From Leuconostoc rapi (GTDB lineage: Bacteria; Bacillota; Bacilli; Lactobacillales; Lactobacillaceae), in NCBI RefSeq assembly GCF_016908715.1, contig NZ_JAFBEK010000001.1, forward strand, positions 62,001 to 126,000: DNA of 64,000 bases. Reading direction: 5' to 3'. Positions 29,385-37,666 of the stretch are shown in pieces (the first letter of the stretch is position 1; every line of letters starts with the position of its first letter). Below the pieces are notes generated by a model that did not search any database, was not told the DNA's origin, and saw nothing but the letters and a program-made list of their open reading frames with translations. Both the position numbers and the translations under genes were made by a program.

Positions 29385-30161
29385 ATGTCGAAAAAAGTAG
29401 CAATTGTAACAGGTGGCGGGCAAGGCATTGGTGAGGGTATTGCCTTACGATTAGCGCAAGACGGTTATGCCGTTGTTGTTAATGGTCGAACAGAAAGCAA
29501 GTTGACAGCTGTCGTTAACAAAATAAAGGCAACTGGTGGTGAGGCAGCTATCTTTGTTGGGGATGTTCAATCACGACAGACTAATTTTGATTTAGTGACG
29601 TTTGCCTTGGAAAACTACGGTCGCCTGGATACGTTTGTTGCCAACGCAGGTGTTGACTGGGTGGATACAATTGAAGAGACACCCGAATCAGAAGTTGATA
29701 ATATTTTAAATATCAATTTAAAATCACAAATCTGGGCTTTACAAGCAGCGCCAGCAGCCATACGTAAAAACGGCAAGCAAGGTGGGACCATTATTTTAGC
29801 TTCGTCTATTGCTGGTATGGAAGGCTTCGAAATGTTAGGCATTTATTCCGCCACAAAGTTTGCCGCACGTGGATTAATGCAGGCGGCAGCTAAAGAATTA
29901 GCTGCTGATAATATCCGTGTTAATGCTTATAATCCAGGGATCGTTTTGACCCCAATGTGGGATGAAATTGATGCGCGCTTTGCTGAACGTAAAAATGTCC
30001 CACTCGGTTCAACACGCCAAGCGTTCATTGACGGAATTTTACTTGGCCGCGGCGAAGAACCTGAAGATATTGCCAAATATGTGTCTTTCTTAGTTTCAGA
30101 TCAAGCTGATTATATTACAGGACAATCGTTAGCAGTTGATGGGGGCATTAAGTTTCAATAG
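29385..30161 (+). CDS. budC: SDR family diacetyl/acetoin reductase (2,3-butanediol dehydrogenase)
   Basis: Short-chain dehydrogenase/reductase: NAD-binding 'AIVTGGGQGIGEGIA' (TGxxxGIG), 'NAGVD' (NNAG-like), catalytic Ser in 'IILASSIAGMEG', and YSATKFAARG with the catalytic Tyr-x-x-x-Lys. The overall pattern ('NPGIVLTPMWDEIDARFAE', 'GRGEEPEDIAKYVSFL', 'YITGQSLAVDGGI') is that of acetoin reductase/meso-2,3-butanediol dehydrogenase, which regenerates NAD+ in lactic acid bacteria. Substrate is inferred from family likeness. AGGAG ribosome binding site, own promoter with a cre site, own terminator. 258 residues, normal. Confidence 0.85.
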   Translation: MSKKVAIVTGGGQGIGEGIALRLAQDGYAVVVNGRTESKLTAVVNKIKATGGEAAIFVGDVQSRQTNFDLVTFALENYGRLDTFVANAGVDWVDTIEETPESEVDNILNINLKSQIWALQAAPAAIRKNGKQGGTIILASSIAGMEGFEMLGIYSATKFAARGLMQAAAKELAADNIRVNAYNPGIVLTPMWDEIDARFAERKNVPLGSTRQAFIDGILLGRGEEPEDIAKYVSFLVSDQADYITGQSLAVDGGIKFQ

Positions 30162-30174
30162 TTAAATGACGATC

Positions 30175-30200
30175 AAAAACAGTAAAAAAATACTGTTTTT
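30175..30200 (+). terminator. Terminator after budC
   Basis: AAAAACAGTA (30175-30184), loop of six A, TACTGTTTTT (30191-30200), then TT. Confidence 0.8.
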
Positions 30201-30211
30201 TTCTTTACCTC

Positions 30212-30272
30212 TTGATCTCAATCACATTTTGATCCACAATTAAGATCAAAAAACTTGACGTGATAAAGGATC
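30212..30272 (+). promoter_or_regulatory. GATC-rich promoter region of the restriction-modification operon
   Basis: Candidate promoter TTGATC (30212-30217), 17-base spacer, CACAAT (30235-30240). GATC occurs at 30214 (inside the -35), 30231 (touching the -10), 30244 (at the predicted +1) and 30269 (overlapping the AAAGGATC ribosome binding site). These are the sites the encoded methyltransferase is expected to modify. Confidence 0.55.
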
Positions 30273-30278
30273 AGGGCC

Positions 30279-31217
30279 ATGATTAGCAACAAGCAACAAG
30301 CAACAAGCAACAAGCAACAAGCAACAAGCAACAAGCAACAAGCAACAAGCAACAAGCAACAAGCAACAAGCAACAAGCAACAACTAGCTGAGTTACGACC
30401 CTTTATAAAATGGGTTGGTGGAAAAAGGCAACTACTACCAGAATTGGCGAAGTATGTTCCAGAGCACTTTGGGACATATTTTGAGCCATTTTTAGGTGGC
30501 GGTGCCTTTTTGCTTGCCTTATCACCTGAAAATGCGGTAATCAACGACTTTAATTCAGAATTAGTTATTTCGTGGATGATTGTAAGAGATAAACCAGAAG
30601 AATTATTGAAGCAACTTAAGCAACATCAATTAAATCACAGTAAAGCATACTATCTTCATTTGCGTGAGGCAGATCGTGATGGTAGGTTAGAAAACATGAC
30701 TTTAGTGCAACGTGCGGCTAGATTTATTTATATGAACAAGACAGGTTTTAATGGGTTGTGGCGAGTTAACAAAAAGGGACAAAATAACGTCCCATTTGGT
30801 AGTTATAAAAATCCAAATATCGCAGATAACGATACGATTAAAACAGTTTCTAGATACTTGAACGATGTCAATATAATCATTACAAATGGTGATTTTGAAA
30901 AGATGATCGAAACTGCGCAAACAGGTGACTTTGTTTATTTTGATCCGCCATATATTCCAATGTCTGCAACGAGTAGTTTTACGGCTTATAGTTCAGATTT
31001 TGGTTATGATCAACAAGTCAGGTTAAGAGATGTATTTGTAAAGCTTCATCAAAAGGGCGTACATGTGATGTTGTCAAATTCGGATGTACCCTTAATTGAA
31101 GAATTATATGGCCGTATTGAGGGCATTGTCATTGAACATGTGAGTGTTTCGCGAACGGTTGGTGCTATGGCTTCCTCGCGTAAAAAAGTTGGTGAGGTAA
31201 TTGTGCATGGAAAATAA
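30279..31217 (+). CDS. DpnM-like GATC adenine-N6 methyltransferase with a phase-variable N-terminal repeat
   Basis: Class alpha N6-adenine methyltransferase of the Dam/DpnM family. Seen: SAM-binding 'FIKWVGGKRQLLPEL' at about residues 43-57, 'FEPFLGGGAFLLAL', 'AARFIYMNKTGFNGLWR', catalytic DPPY in 'DFVYFDPPYIPMSA', and 'HVMLSNSDVPLI'. The neighbour is a DpnII-type nuclease, so the target is inferred to be GATC. The first 37 residues are a tract of SNKQQAT units encoded by 14 copies of a 7-bp repeat; both other frames stop at 30385 and 30389, right after the tract. No alternative start lies between the tract and motif I. Length 312 against about 280 for DpnM; the excess is the tract. The stop overlaps the nuclease start. 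Confidence 0.9.
   Translation: MISNKQQATSNKQQATSNKQQATSNKQQATSNKQQLAELRPFIKWVGGKRQLLPELAKYVPEHFGTYFEPFLGGGAFLLALSPENAVINDFNSELVISWMIVRDKPEELLKQLKQHQLNHSKAYYLHLREADRDGRLENMTLVQRAARFIYMNKTGFNGLWRVNKKGQNNVPFGSYKNPNIADNDTIKTVSRYLNDVNIIITNGDFEKMIETAQTGDFVYFDPPYIPMSATSSFTAYSSDFGYDQQVRLRDVFVKLHQKGVHVMLSNSDVPLIEELYGRIEGIVIEHVSVSRTVGAMASSRKKVGEVIVHGK
30285..30382 (+). repeat. 14 tandem copies of AGCAACA at the start of the methyltransferase gene
   Basis: Fourteen identical, uninterrupted heptamers (98 bp) begin two codons after the ATG. Seven is not a multiple of three, so gain or loss of one unit changes the frame. Every third copy number (11, 14, 17) is in frame. Such tracts mutate by slipped-strand mispairing in known phase-variable genes. 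Confidence 0.95.
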
Positions 31218-32124
31218 ATTGAATGTATTTGAATATCGTAATTTAGCGATTAATCAGCGTGTAGATTACTTTGTTTCAACCTTGTCAAATATAGAGAAAT
31301 TTGCTGATTATTGGGTCAACTTTGAAAATGTTTATAAAAATATACCGCAAAAAATCATACCTGATTTATTTACGTTAGATTATTTAATAGGAAAAAATCA
31401 GATGGAAATTGAATTTTTTTTTCGAGAGAGACCTGATTTATTAACGTTGGTACCATTTTTGTTAGGAATTCGAAAAGATAAGTTAGATCAGTATGGGAAT
31501 CTGTCAGTTCAAGATATCCAAGAGAAATATCGACTTAATTTTAAGTGTATTAATACCAAAAACATGAGAGCTTATTTTGATTTTATGACTAGTTCGGGAC
31601 TGATGCAGCTACTGTCCCATGGCTTGAAAAAAAGTGTCTTTGACTATTCAATTGGTGTACAGGCAGGCATGGATTCAAATGGTCGTAAAAATCGTTCTGG
31701 TAAGATTGGCGAAAAATTTTTAGAAGAAAAGTTGTCAGCAATTGCATCTAGAAATAATTTAAAATGGATGGGACAATCAACATCCAGTAAAATAAAGACA
31801 GAGTTTGGTATTGATATTGAACATATATTTAAAAATCGTCGCTTTGACGGGGCACTGTATAATCCTAAAAAGTTAAAACTGACTTTATTTGAAATAAATC
31901 TTTTCAATGCTAGTGGTAGTAAGTCAAAATCTGCTTCCACAGAATTTCAAACGTTACGTGATAGATTAGCTAAAACTAATCATGAATTTATTTGTATTAC
32001 AGATGGTGAAGGGTGGATAAGTGATAAGTCACATTTACAAGAAGCATTAGAATACATTGGTAATGTTTTTAATGTCAGTATGGTTGAATCAGGATATATT
32101 GAATCAATTTTAGATTTACAATAA
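31207..32124 (+). CDS. DpnII/MboI family type II restriction endonuclease (GATC)
   Basis: 305-residue nuclease resembling DpnII in segment order: 'FADYWVNFENVYKNIP', 'GVQAGMDSNGRKNRSGKIGE', 'RRFDGALYNPKKLKLTLFEI' and 'INLFNASGSKSKS', then 'EFICITDGEGWIS'. The Asp/Glu pair in RFDGAL and LFEIN is the likely metal site, a PD-(D/E)xK variant. Family members cut unmethylated GATC. ATG 31207 overlaps the methyltransferase stop by 11 bases with only a weak, distant AGG, so its translation may depend on ribosomes finishing the methyltransferase. An in-frame TTG at 31201 is possible. No second, DpnA-like methyltransferase is present. Confidence 0.88.
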   Translation: MENKLNVFEYRNLAINQRVDYFVSTLSNIEKFADYWVNFENVYKNIPQKIIPDLFTLDYLIGKNQMEIEFFFRERPDLLTLVPFLLGIRKDKLDQYGNLSVQDIQEKYRLNFKCINTKNMRAYFDFMTSSGLMQLLSHGLKKSVFDYSIGVQAGMDSNGRKNRSGKIGEKFLEEKLSAIASRNNLKWMGQSTSSKIKTEFGIDIEHIFKNRRFDGALYNPKKLKLTLFEINLFNASGSKSKSASTEFQTLRDRLAKTNHEFICITDGEGWISDKSHLQEALEYIGNVFNVSMVESGYIESILDLQ

Positions 32125-32204
32125 TAATAGATTTTATTTTTGAATAAATACAATATGTACTACTGATTGTGTTATTATATTAATAATTAAATGAGGAGTA
32201 ATTT

Positions 32205-35200
32205 ATGACATATTCAATTGGATTAGATATAGGAACAGGCTCAGTCGGTTGGGCTGTGATTGGGGATGATTATCGTTTAAAGCGTGCTAAAGGTAAAAAT
32301 TTAATCGGTGTACGGTTATTTGATTCAGCAACGACAGCAGCTGAACGACGTGGTTATCGTACCACGCGTCGCCGTTTGGCACGCCGCCGGTGGCGATTAC
32401 GTTTGTTAAATGACATATTCGCCCCAAATTTAGTTCAATTAGATGAAAATTTTTTGCCACGTCTCAAATATTCCTGGGTTCATCCAGCTGACGAGCAAAA
32501 TCCGCAGTTGAACGATAACGGTGCGAACGGTGCGTTATTTGGATCAAGTGAGGCGGATAAAATATTTTATGAAAATTATCCCACAATTTATCATTTGCGA
32601 TACAAACTGATGACAGATACGGCCAAGCATGATTTACGTGAAGTTTATTTGGCGATTCATCATATTGTAAAATATCGTGGTAACTTTTTAAATTCAGCAG
32701 ATAAGATTAATGCAGATAATTCTTTCAATGTTGATTTATTTGTAGAGGCTTTAAATGAGTATAATGATTTTATTGAAACGCCACTACCAACAATTACAGA
32801 TGTGCAATTGTTTTCGGATATGCTAACTGATAAAAACGCCCGCAACAAATCTATTCGTGTCGAAAATGCCATGTCAGCGACTTCAGATAGTAAGTCAAAA
32901 ATCTTGAAAGCCGTATTGACAGCATTAGTGGGTAATACAGCTAATTTTCAAACTATTTTTGAATTATCTGATCTGGAAAAAGATGAAGCAAAAAACTTTA
33001 AATTTAAACTAGATTTAGAAGATGTCGAAACAAAACTAGATGTTGTGCGAGCAAAACTTTCAGATGAACAAAATGCTTTTTTAGAGGCTATTTTAATAGC
33101 ATATGATGGTATTACGCTAAAAATGATTTTGGGTGATTACAAAAGTATTAGTCAATCGATGATTGAAAGTTATCAATCACATCAACGTGATTGGACGTAT
33201 ATTAAACAAAATTTGCGAATAAATGAACAAAAAATTGAACCTGATAAAAATAGTGTCAAAGTTTTCCACTTAATCCCTACAAAACTTATATATCCATCTA
33301 ATTTGGCTTATTTACAAGTCATCTCATCAAATGAAGACGAACATAAAAAGGGTTTGGCATATTTTAAAGCCAACATTCAAGATGCTGATATTTTACAGCG
33401 CATTGAAAATGATACGTTTTTACTAAAGCAACGGACCAAACGAAATGGTGTTTTACCATATCAATTACATTTAGCAGAATTAGAACAAATAATTGAAAAA
33501 CAAAGTAAATACTATCCATTTTTGGCTGACACATTTACACAAGATAATAAGACGGAAAATAAATTAGCAGGTTTATTAAAATTCAGAGTGCCTTATTATG
33601 TTGGACCGCTGGTAGAACCTCAAAAAGTCAAAGGGGATGGCAGCAATCATTGGTTAATTAAAAAGGAAACGCAAGAGAATACGCCAATTACGCCATTTAA
33701 TTTTGATGATATTGTTGATAAGGATAAAAGTGGCGAACAGTTTATCAAACGTATCACGGGCACTGATAGTTATTTAATTGGTGAACCAACATTACCCCAA
33801 AACTCACTTTTGTATCAAAAATATAATGTGTTGCAAGAATTGAACAACGTCCGCAATGAACGGCACCAACGGCTACCAATTAGTGTGAAACAAGATATAT
33901 ATGAGCATGTTTTTAAGGTAGATAAAAACGTCACGGCTAAAAAAATTATGACGTATCTTAAATTGTCTGGTTATGGTGACTTTGAAGTGGCTGGCTTATC
34001 AGACACACGTTCAGGAAAGTTTAACAGTAACTTAGTGAGTTATCATTATTTTGTTGACATACTTGGCCGTGAAAAAACCGAAGCAATTGGGGAAGATAAG
34101 TTAGAAGAAATTATTGAAATTCAAACGGTGTTTGAAGATAAAAGCATCATTGCAAGGCGATTATCAAAATTAGATTATTTAACGCAACAAGAGAAAGATA
34201 AACTATCGACTAAGCATTATACTGGTTGGGGAAGATTGTCAAAGAAATTATTGACCACTCAATTCATAGAAACGACATTACCAGAAGCTGGGGACATCAC
34301 ACCACAATCACACAGTATCGTGGAGCTGCTCTATCACTCCGATAAAAACTTAATGGAAATTTTGACTGATAAAAAATTTAATGTACAAGATTGGTTAGCA
34401 ACACAAAATAAAGGGACGGAGTCGGGAAACAGTCTCTATGATCAGATTGATGCTTTGGCAGGTCCCAAAGATATTAAACGTGGCATTACACAAGTTTTTG
34501 GCATTATTGATGATATCAAAAAAGCTATGGGTAGCAATCCAGAAAAAGTTTATTTAGAATTTGCTCGTGAAACGCAAGCCTCACGCCTAACAAATTCTAG
34601 GTTAAATCATGTCCAGGAATTATATAAAAGCTCAGAGTTGAAAGCTGAGTTTGCTCAAATATCTAAGCGCTTAGCAGCTGAAACGAAAGAGACTATTCGT
34701 GATGATAGGCTGTATCTTTACTATCTACAAGAAGGAAAAGATATGTATACTGGAAAAACCATTCCAGTAGAACAGTTAAGCAGTAATTATGATATTGATC
34801 ATATTATTCCGCAAGCCTTTACAAAAGATGATTCGATTACTAATCGTGTCTTAGTTAACCGTGCTACCAACGCGCGTAAATCTGATTCACCAACCTTTAC
34901 GAATGAAATTATTGATGCCCGTAAATCTTGGTGGCAATCATTAGTTAATCGTGGATTATTATCCAAAGAAAAATTTGAACGATTAACAAATAGACGTAAA
35001 ACGTTTAGTGATAATCAGACAAGTCATTTTATTGCGCGTCAATTGGTTGAAACGCGTCAAATTATCAAAAATGTTGCTGAATTAATTAAAAATAATTACG
35101 AAGGAACACAAGCAGTTGCCATTCGCGCATCATTAACTGGTGAAATGCGTCGCTACATGGATTGGCCAAAAAATCGTGATATAAATGATTACCATCATGC

Positions 35201-36284
35201 ACACGATGCGTTAATGATGGCAACAGTTGGTAAATACATTGATAAACGCGGATTTTTTGACAAAGGCAATGTTAGTGATGATGCTGGGAATGCCTATAAT
35301 TTATATACTAAAAACTGGCTAACAGCCGCACGTGCAGGCGTTAAAGATGACAGCCAGCGTGTTAATCCGTTTGGCTTCATTGTCGGATCAATGCAATCAA
35401 AATCAGTACGCCAGCAGGTTAATCACGAGACTGGTGAAATTGTTTGGCAAGATGAGAATGTAGCGTATTTACGTCAAGTTTTGGGATATAAGAAGATACT
35501 AGTGATACGACGTCTGAATGGCTCATACGGAAAACTATATAAAGAGACATTGTTTGGACCAAATCCCAAAGCAAAATTAATTGCACAAAAGGCAAATCGT
35601 TCAGTTGAATTATATGGTGGCTTTACACAAATTGAATCAGCTTATATGAGCTTAGTTGAGTTGAATAAAAAGGGGCAGAAATCGAATAAATTGATAAAAG
35701 TGCCGATTACGATTGCTAATCGTGTTAATGATAGGCAATTAACAGTATCAAATTATATTGAATCGTTAAACTTGCGTGACTTTAGTCGTGTTGTTGTCGA
35801 CAAGATTCCTTTGGGAACATTAATTCGAGAAACTGATGGCAGTGAATTTTATGCAGCAACATCAGAAATGAAACACAATGCTAAGCAACTGTGGGCGCCA
35901 AAAGAAATTTTGAAAAGCGCTAAAAAATTAGATAAGGCAACTACTGAAGAATTAATTGCTATATTTGATTTCTTGGTTAGTGACAAGACAATCAAGCATT
36001 TTAAGTTTTATGAAAAAGATTTACGGCACTTAGTCAACGTGCGTGACAAATTTATTGAAGCAGATGATGAGATAAAAGTAAAAGTTTTATCGGATGTTAT
36101 CTATGAATTGCATAATGATGCGGGATGGCGTGATCCGTTTAAGCATATTAAAGTGAAGCCGGCATGGACCTCTTTGCAGACTCAAGATCAGGGTAACGGT
36201 GGCATTAAACTCTCCTCAGGAGCTAACATCGTATATCAATCACCAACAGGGTTATTTGAAACAATCAAAATTGTCGGTGAATAA
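32205..36284 (+). CDS. cas9: Type II-A CRISPR RNA-guided endonuclease Cas9
   Basis: 1359 residues. Seen: RuvC-I 'YSIGLDIGTGSVGWAV' with Asp8; arginine-rich bridge helix (residues about 50-73); helical recognition lobe; RuvC-II 'YLEFARE' with Glu785; HNH 'YDIDHIIPQAF' with His866 and the following 'NRVLVNRATNARKSD'; RuvC-III HHAHD at 997-1001; C-terminal PAM-interacting region (about 1110-1359). All catalytic residues are present, so both nickase activities should be intact. Upstream AGGAG ribosome binding site. It is separated from cas1-cas2-csn2 by a tracrRNA gene on the opposite strand. The PAM cannot be read from the protein alone. Confidence 0.97.
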   Translation: MTYSIGLDIGTGSVGWAVIGDDYRLKRAKGKNLIGVRLFDSATTAAERRGYRTTRRRLARRRWRLRLLNDIFAPNLVQLDENFLPRLKYSWVHPADEQNPQLNDNGANGALFGSSEADKIFYENYPTIYHLRYKLMTDTAKHDLREVYLAIHHIVKYRGNFLNSADKINADNSFNVDLFVEALNEYNDFIETPLPTITDVQLFSDMLTDKNARNKSIRVENAMSATSDSKSKILKAVLTALVGNTANFQTIFELSDLEKDEAKNFKFKLDLEDVETKLDVVRAKLSDEQNAFLEAILIAYDGITLKMILGDYKSISQSMIESYQSHQRDWTYIKQNLRINEQKIEPDKNSVKVFHLIPTKLIYPSNLAYLQVISSNEDEHKKGLAYFKANIQDADILQRIENDTFLLKQRTKRNGVLPYQLHLAELEQIIEKQSKYYPFLADTFTQDNKTENKLAGLLKFRVPYYVGPLVEPQKVKGDGSNHWLIKKETQENTPITPFNFDDIVDKDKSGEQFIKRITGTDSYLIGEPTLPQNSLLYQKYNVLQELNNVRNERHQRLPISVKQDIYEHVFKVDKNVTAKKIMTYLKLSGYGDFEVAGLSDTRSGKFNSNLVSYHYFVDILGREKTEAIGEDKLEEIIEIQTVFEDKSIIARRLSKLDYLTQQEKDKLSTKHYTGWGRLSKKLLTTQFIETTLPEAGDITPQSHSIVELLYHSDKNLMEILTDKKFNVQDWLATQNKGTESGNSLYDQIDALAGPKDIKRGITQVFGIIDDIKKAMGSNPEKVYLEFARETQASRLTNSRLNHVQELYKSSELKAEFAQISKRLAAETKETIRDDRLYLYYLQEGKDMYTGKTIPVEQLSSNYDIDHIIPQAFTKDDSITNRVLVNRATNARKSDSPTFTNEIIDARKSWWQSLVNRGLLSKEKFERLTNRRKTFSDNQTSHFIARQLVETRQIIKNVAELIKNNYEGTQAVAIRASLTGEMRRYMDWPKNRDINDYHHAHDALMMATVGKYIDKRGFFDKGNVSDDAGNAYNLYTKNWLTAARAGVKDDSQRVNPFGFIVGSMQSKSVRQQVNHETGEIVWQDENVAYLRQVLGYKKILVIRRLNGSYGKLYKETLFGPNPKAKLIAQKANRSVELYGGFTQIESAYMSLVELNKKGQKSNKLIKVPITIANRVNDRQLTVSNYIESLNLRDFSRVVVDKIPLGTLIRETDGSEFYAATSEMKHNAKQLWAPKEILKSAKKLDKATTEELIAIFDFLVSDKTIKHFKFYEKDLRHLVNVRDKFIEADDEIKVKVLSDVIYELHNDAGWRDPFKHIKVKPAWTSLQTQDQGNGGIKLSSGANIVYQSPTGLFETIKIVGE

Positions 36285-36325
36285 AAAGAAATCCCGTGCT
36301 GTTTAGTAACAACACGGGATTTTAT
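36285..36325. terminator. Terminator of tracrRNA, facing the end of cas9
   Basis: Stem 36289-36303 / 36308-36322 with one non-Watson-Crick pair. The minus strand ends in TTTCTTTT. On the plus strand it may also slow or stop cas9 transcription. Confidence 0.85.
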
Positions 36326-36420
36326 GTACGGTCATAAGACCACTCTGATGAGTAATTAAGCTTGGCTTAACGCCTTGCGTTACTTTAATACTGTGTATCA
36401 GATCAATGAGGTCCAACCTC
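36285..36420 (-). ncRNA. tracrRNA, encoded on the reverse strand between cas9 and cas1
   Basis: Read on the minus strand from about 36418, an anti-repeat matches the CRISPR repeat over about 36 positions (36382-36418). The lower stem GCUUUA/UAAAGU is followed by a 2-nt (GA) / 4-nt (GUAU) bulge, then an upper stem through GAUC, the same architecture as the Streptococcus pyogenes duplex. Then come a nexus hairpin AACGC-AAG-GCGTT, a hairpin GGTC-TTAT-GACC, and a 15-bp terminator stem ending in TTTCTTTT (36322-36285). Predicted RNA length is about 130 nt. The 5' end is approximate, and the promoter would lie in 36425-36476. Confidence 0.9.
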
Positions 36421-36441
36421 TAAGGAATGACTAATTCCTTA
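36421..36441. repeat. 8-bp inverted repeat at the tracrRNA 5' side, upstream of cas1
   Basis: TAAGGAAT (36421-36428), 5-base spacer, ATTCCTTA (36434-36441). It lies between the anti-repeat and the cas1 ribosome binding site (GGAGG). It could be an operator for the divergent tracrRNA and cas1 transcripts or a hairpin at the tracrRNA 5' end. Confidence 0.6.
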
Positions 36442-36476
36442 ATACTAGTTTATCATAAATAATTGGAGGATACAAC

Positions 36477-37349
36477 ATGGCATGGCGCACGGTTGTGATA
36501 ACAAAACATAGTAAACTTAATTATAAAATGAATCATTTAGTGGTACAAACATCTGAAAAAACCTATCAGATACCTATGGAGGACATTCAGATCATTCTGA
36601 TTACGACAACACAAGCAGTGGTCACAGCGTATGTGATTGCTGAAACAATTAAACGAAATATTAAAATCATTTTTTCAGACATTAATGGACAACCCATTGG
36701 TGAAATTAATCAGTATCATACAAATGGTAAACATAATCGTAATATTGGTGAACAAATGATTTGGCAGTCAGAACGGAAAAATTTGCTATGGCGCGAAATT
36801 GTCAGATTAAAGATTAATAATCAAATGCAAATATTAGTTACCCAGCAAACGACAGATAGAGGAAAATTTCAGGACCTAGTTGATAGTATTGAAATTGGCG
36901 ATGAAACGAATCGTGAAGCTGTGGCCGCTAGAATGTATTTTAATCGGCTGTTTGGTAATGAATTTGTACGACATGAGTCAGGTATTGTGAATGCGATGTT
37001 AGACTATGGTTATCAAATTTTGATGGCCGCAGTTGCTAGAGAAGTTGTATTACAAGGTTATTTATCAGAATTGGGAATTCATCATAATGGTGCACAAAAC
37101 GATTATAACCTTGCTTCTGATTTGATGGAGCCGTTTAGACCCTTAATTGATGCAGTAGCAAAAAAATATGAACATGAAACAGCACTTAACTTAGACATCA
37201 AATTGGCTTTAGTAGAAGTGATTAACCAAGTTGTTGAACTCAATGGGCAACAAATATTAGTTACTAATGCGATTAGTGTTTTGGTGCGTGATGCAATAAG
37301 TTATTTAAATAACGGCTTAAAATTACCAGAATGGCGGTTTGAAATTTGA
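36477..37349 (+). CDS. cas1: CRISPR integrase Cas1 (type II-A)
   Basis: Catalytic integrase of spacer acquisition, acting as a Cas1-Cas2 complex with Csn2 and Cas9. Seen: N-terminal 'AWRTVVITKHSKLNYKMNHL', 'SEKTYQIPMEDIQIILITTTQA', the helical domain with 'EAVAARMYFNRLFGNEF' (catalytic Glu), 'GIVNAMLDYGYQI', 'GYLSELGIHHNG' (catalytic His) and 'NYNLASDLMEPFRPLID' region (catalytic Asp). Length 290 is typical. A strong GGAGG precedes the ATG. It overlaps the region upstream of cas2. Confidence 0.96.
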   Translation: MAWRTVVITKHSKLNYKMNHLVVQTSEKTYQIPMEDIQIILITTTQAVVTAYVIAETIKRNIKIIFSDINGQPIGEINQYHTNGKHNRNIGEQMIWQSERKNLLWREIVRLKINNQMQILVTQQTTDRGKFQDLVDSIEIGDETNREAVAARMYFNRLFGNEFVRHESGIVNAMLDYGYQILMAAVAREVVLQGYLSELGIHHNGAQNDYNLASDLMEPFRPLIDAVAKKYEHETALNLDIKLALVEVINQVVELNGQQILVTNAISVLVRDAISYLNNGLKLPEWRFEI

Positions 37350-37360
37350 GGTATCGTATA

Positions 37361-37666
37361 ATGAGAGTTATGATTTTCTTTGATTTACCAACTTTAACTG
37401 ACGTTGATCGGCGTAATTATCGGCATTTTAGAAAAGGTTTGATTAACGAAGGGTTTTTGATGATTCAGGAGTCCGTTTATGTACGTGTGACCACTAATCG
37501 TCAAGCGGCAACATTACTAGAAAAACGTGTTCAGGCGATTACGCCAACCGATGGCTTAGTACAATCTTTAATTGTGACAGAAAAGCAATATACAATGATG
37601 AAATTTTTATCCGGTAAGCCGAGCGATGATGTTCGAAATTCAGATGAAAAGTTGGTGGTCATATGA
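37361..37666 (+). CDS. cas2: CRISPR-associated protein Cas2
   Basis: Small ferredoxin-fold protein that dimerises as the core of the Cas1-Cas2 integrase. Seen: 'MRVMIFFDLPTLTDVDRRNY', 'FLMIQESVYVRV' and 'VQSLIVTEKQYTMMKFLSG'. The start is ATG 37361, 11 bases after the cas1 stop, with GAGGT upstream; the frame is open back to a TTG within cas1. 101 residues, typical for II-A. The stop overlaps the csn2 ATG. Confidence 0.96.
   Translation: MRVMIFFDLPTLTDVDRRNYRHFRKGLINEGFLMIQESVYVRVTTNRQAATLLEKRVQAITPTDGLVQSLIVTEKQYTMMKFLSGKPSDDVRNSDEKLVVI

Noticed and set aside
30218-30544. Reverse-strand open frame with a 'CCLLLVA' repeat
   Set aside because: It is the antisense of the heptamer tract in the methyltransferase gene; no promoter or ribosome binding site, and the forward frame has clear conserved motifs.
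32205-36284. Cas9 as a novel effector type
   Set aside because: All RuvC, HNH and bridge-helix motifs are in canonical order and the locus has csn2; it is an ordinary type II-A Cas9 in size and layout.
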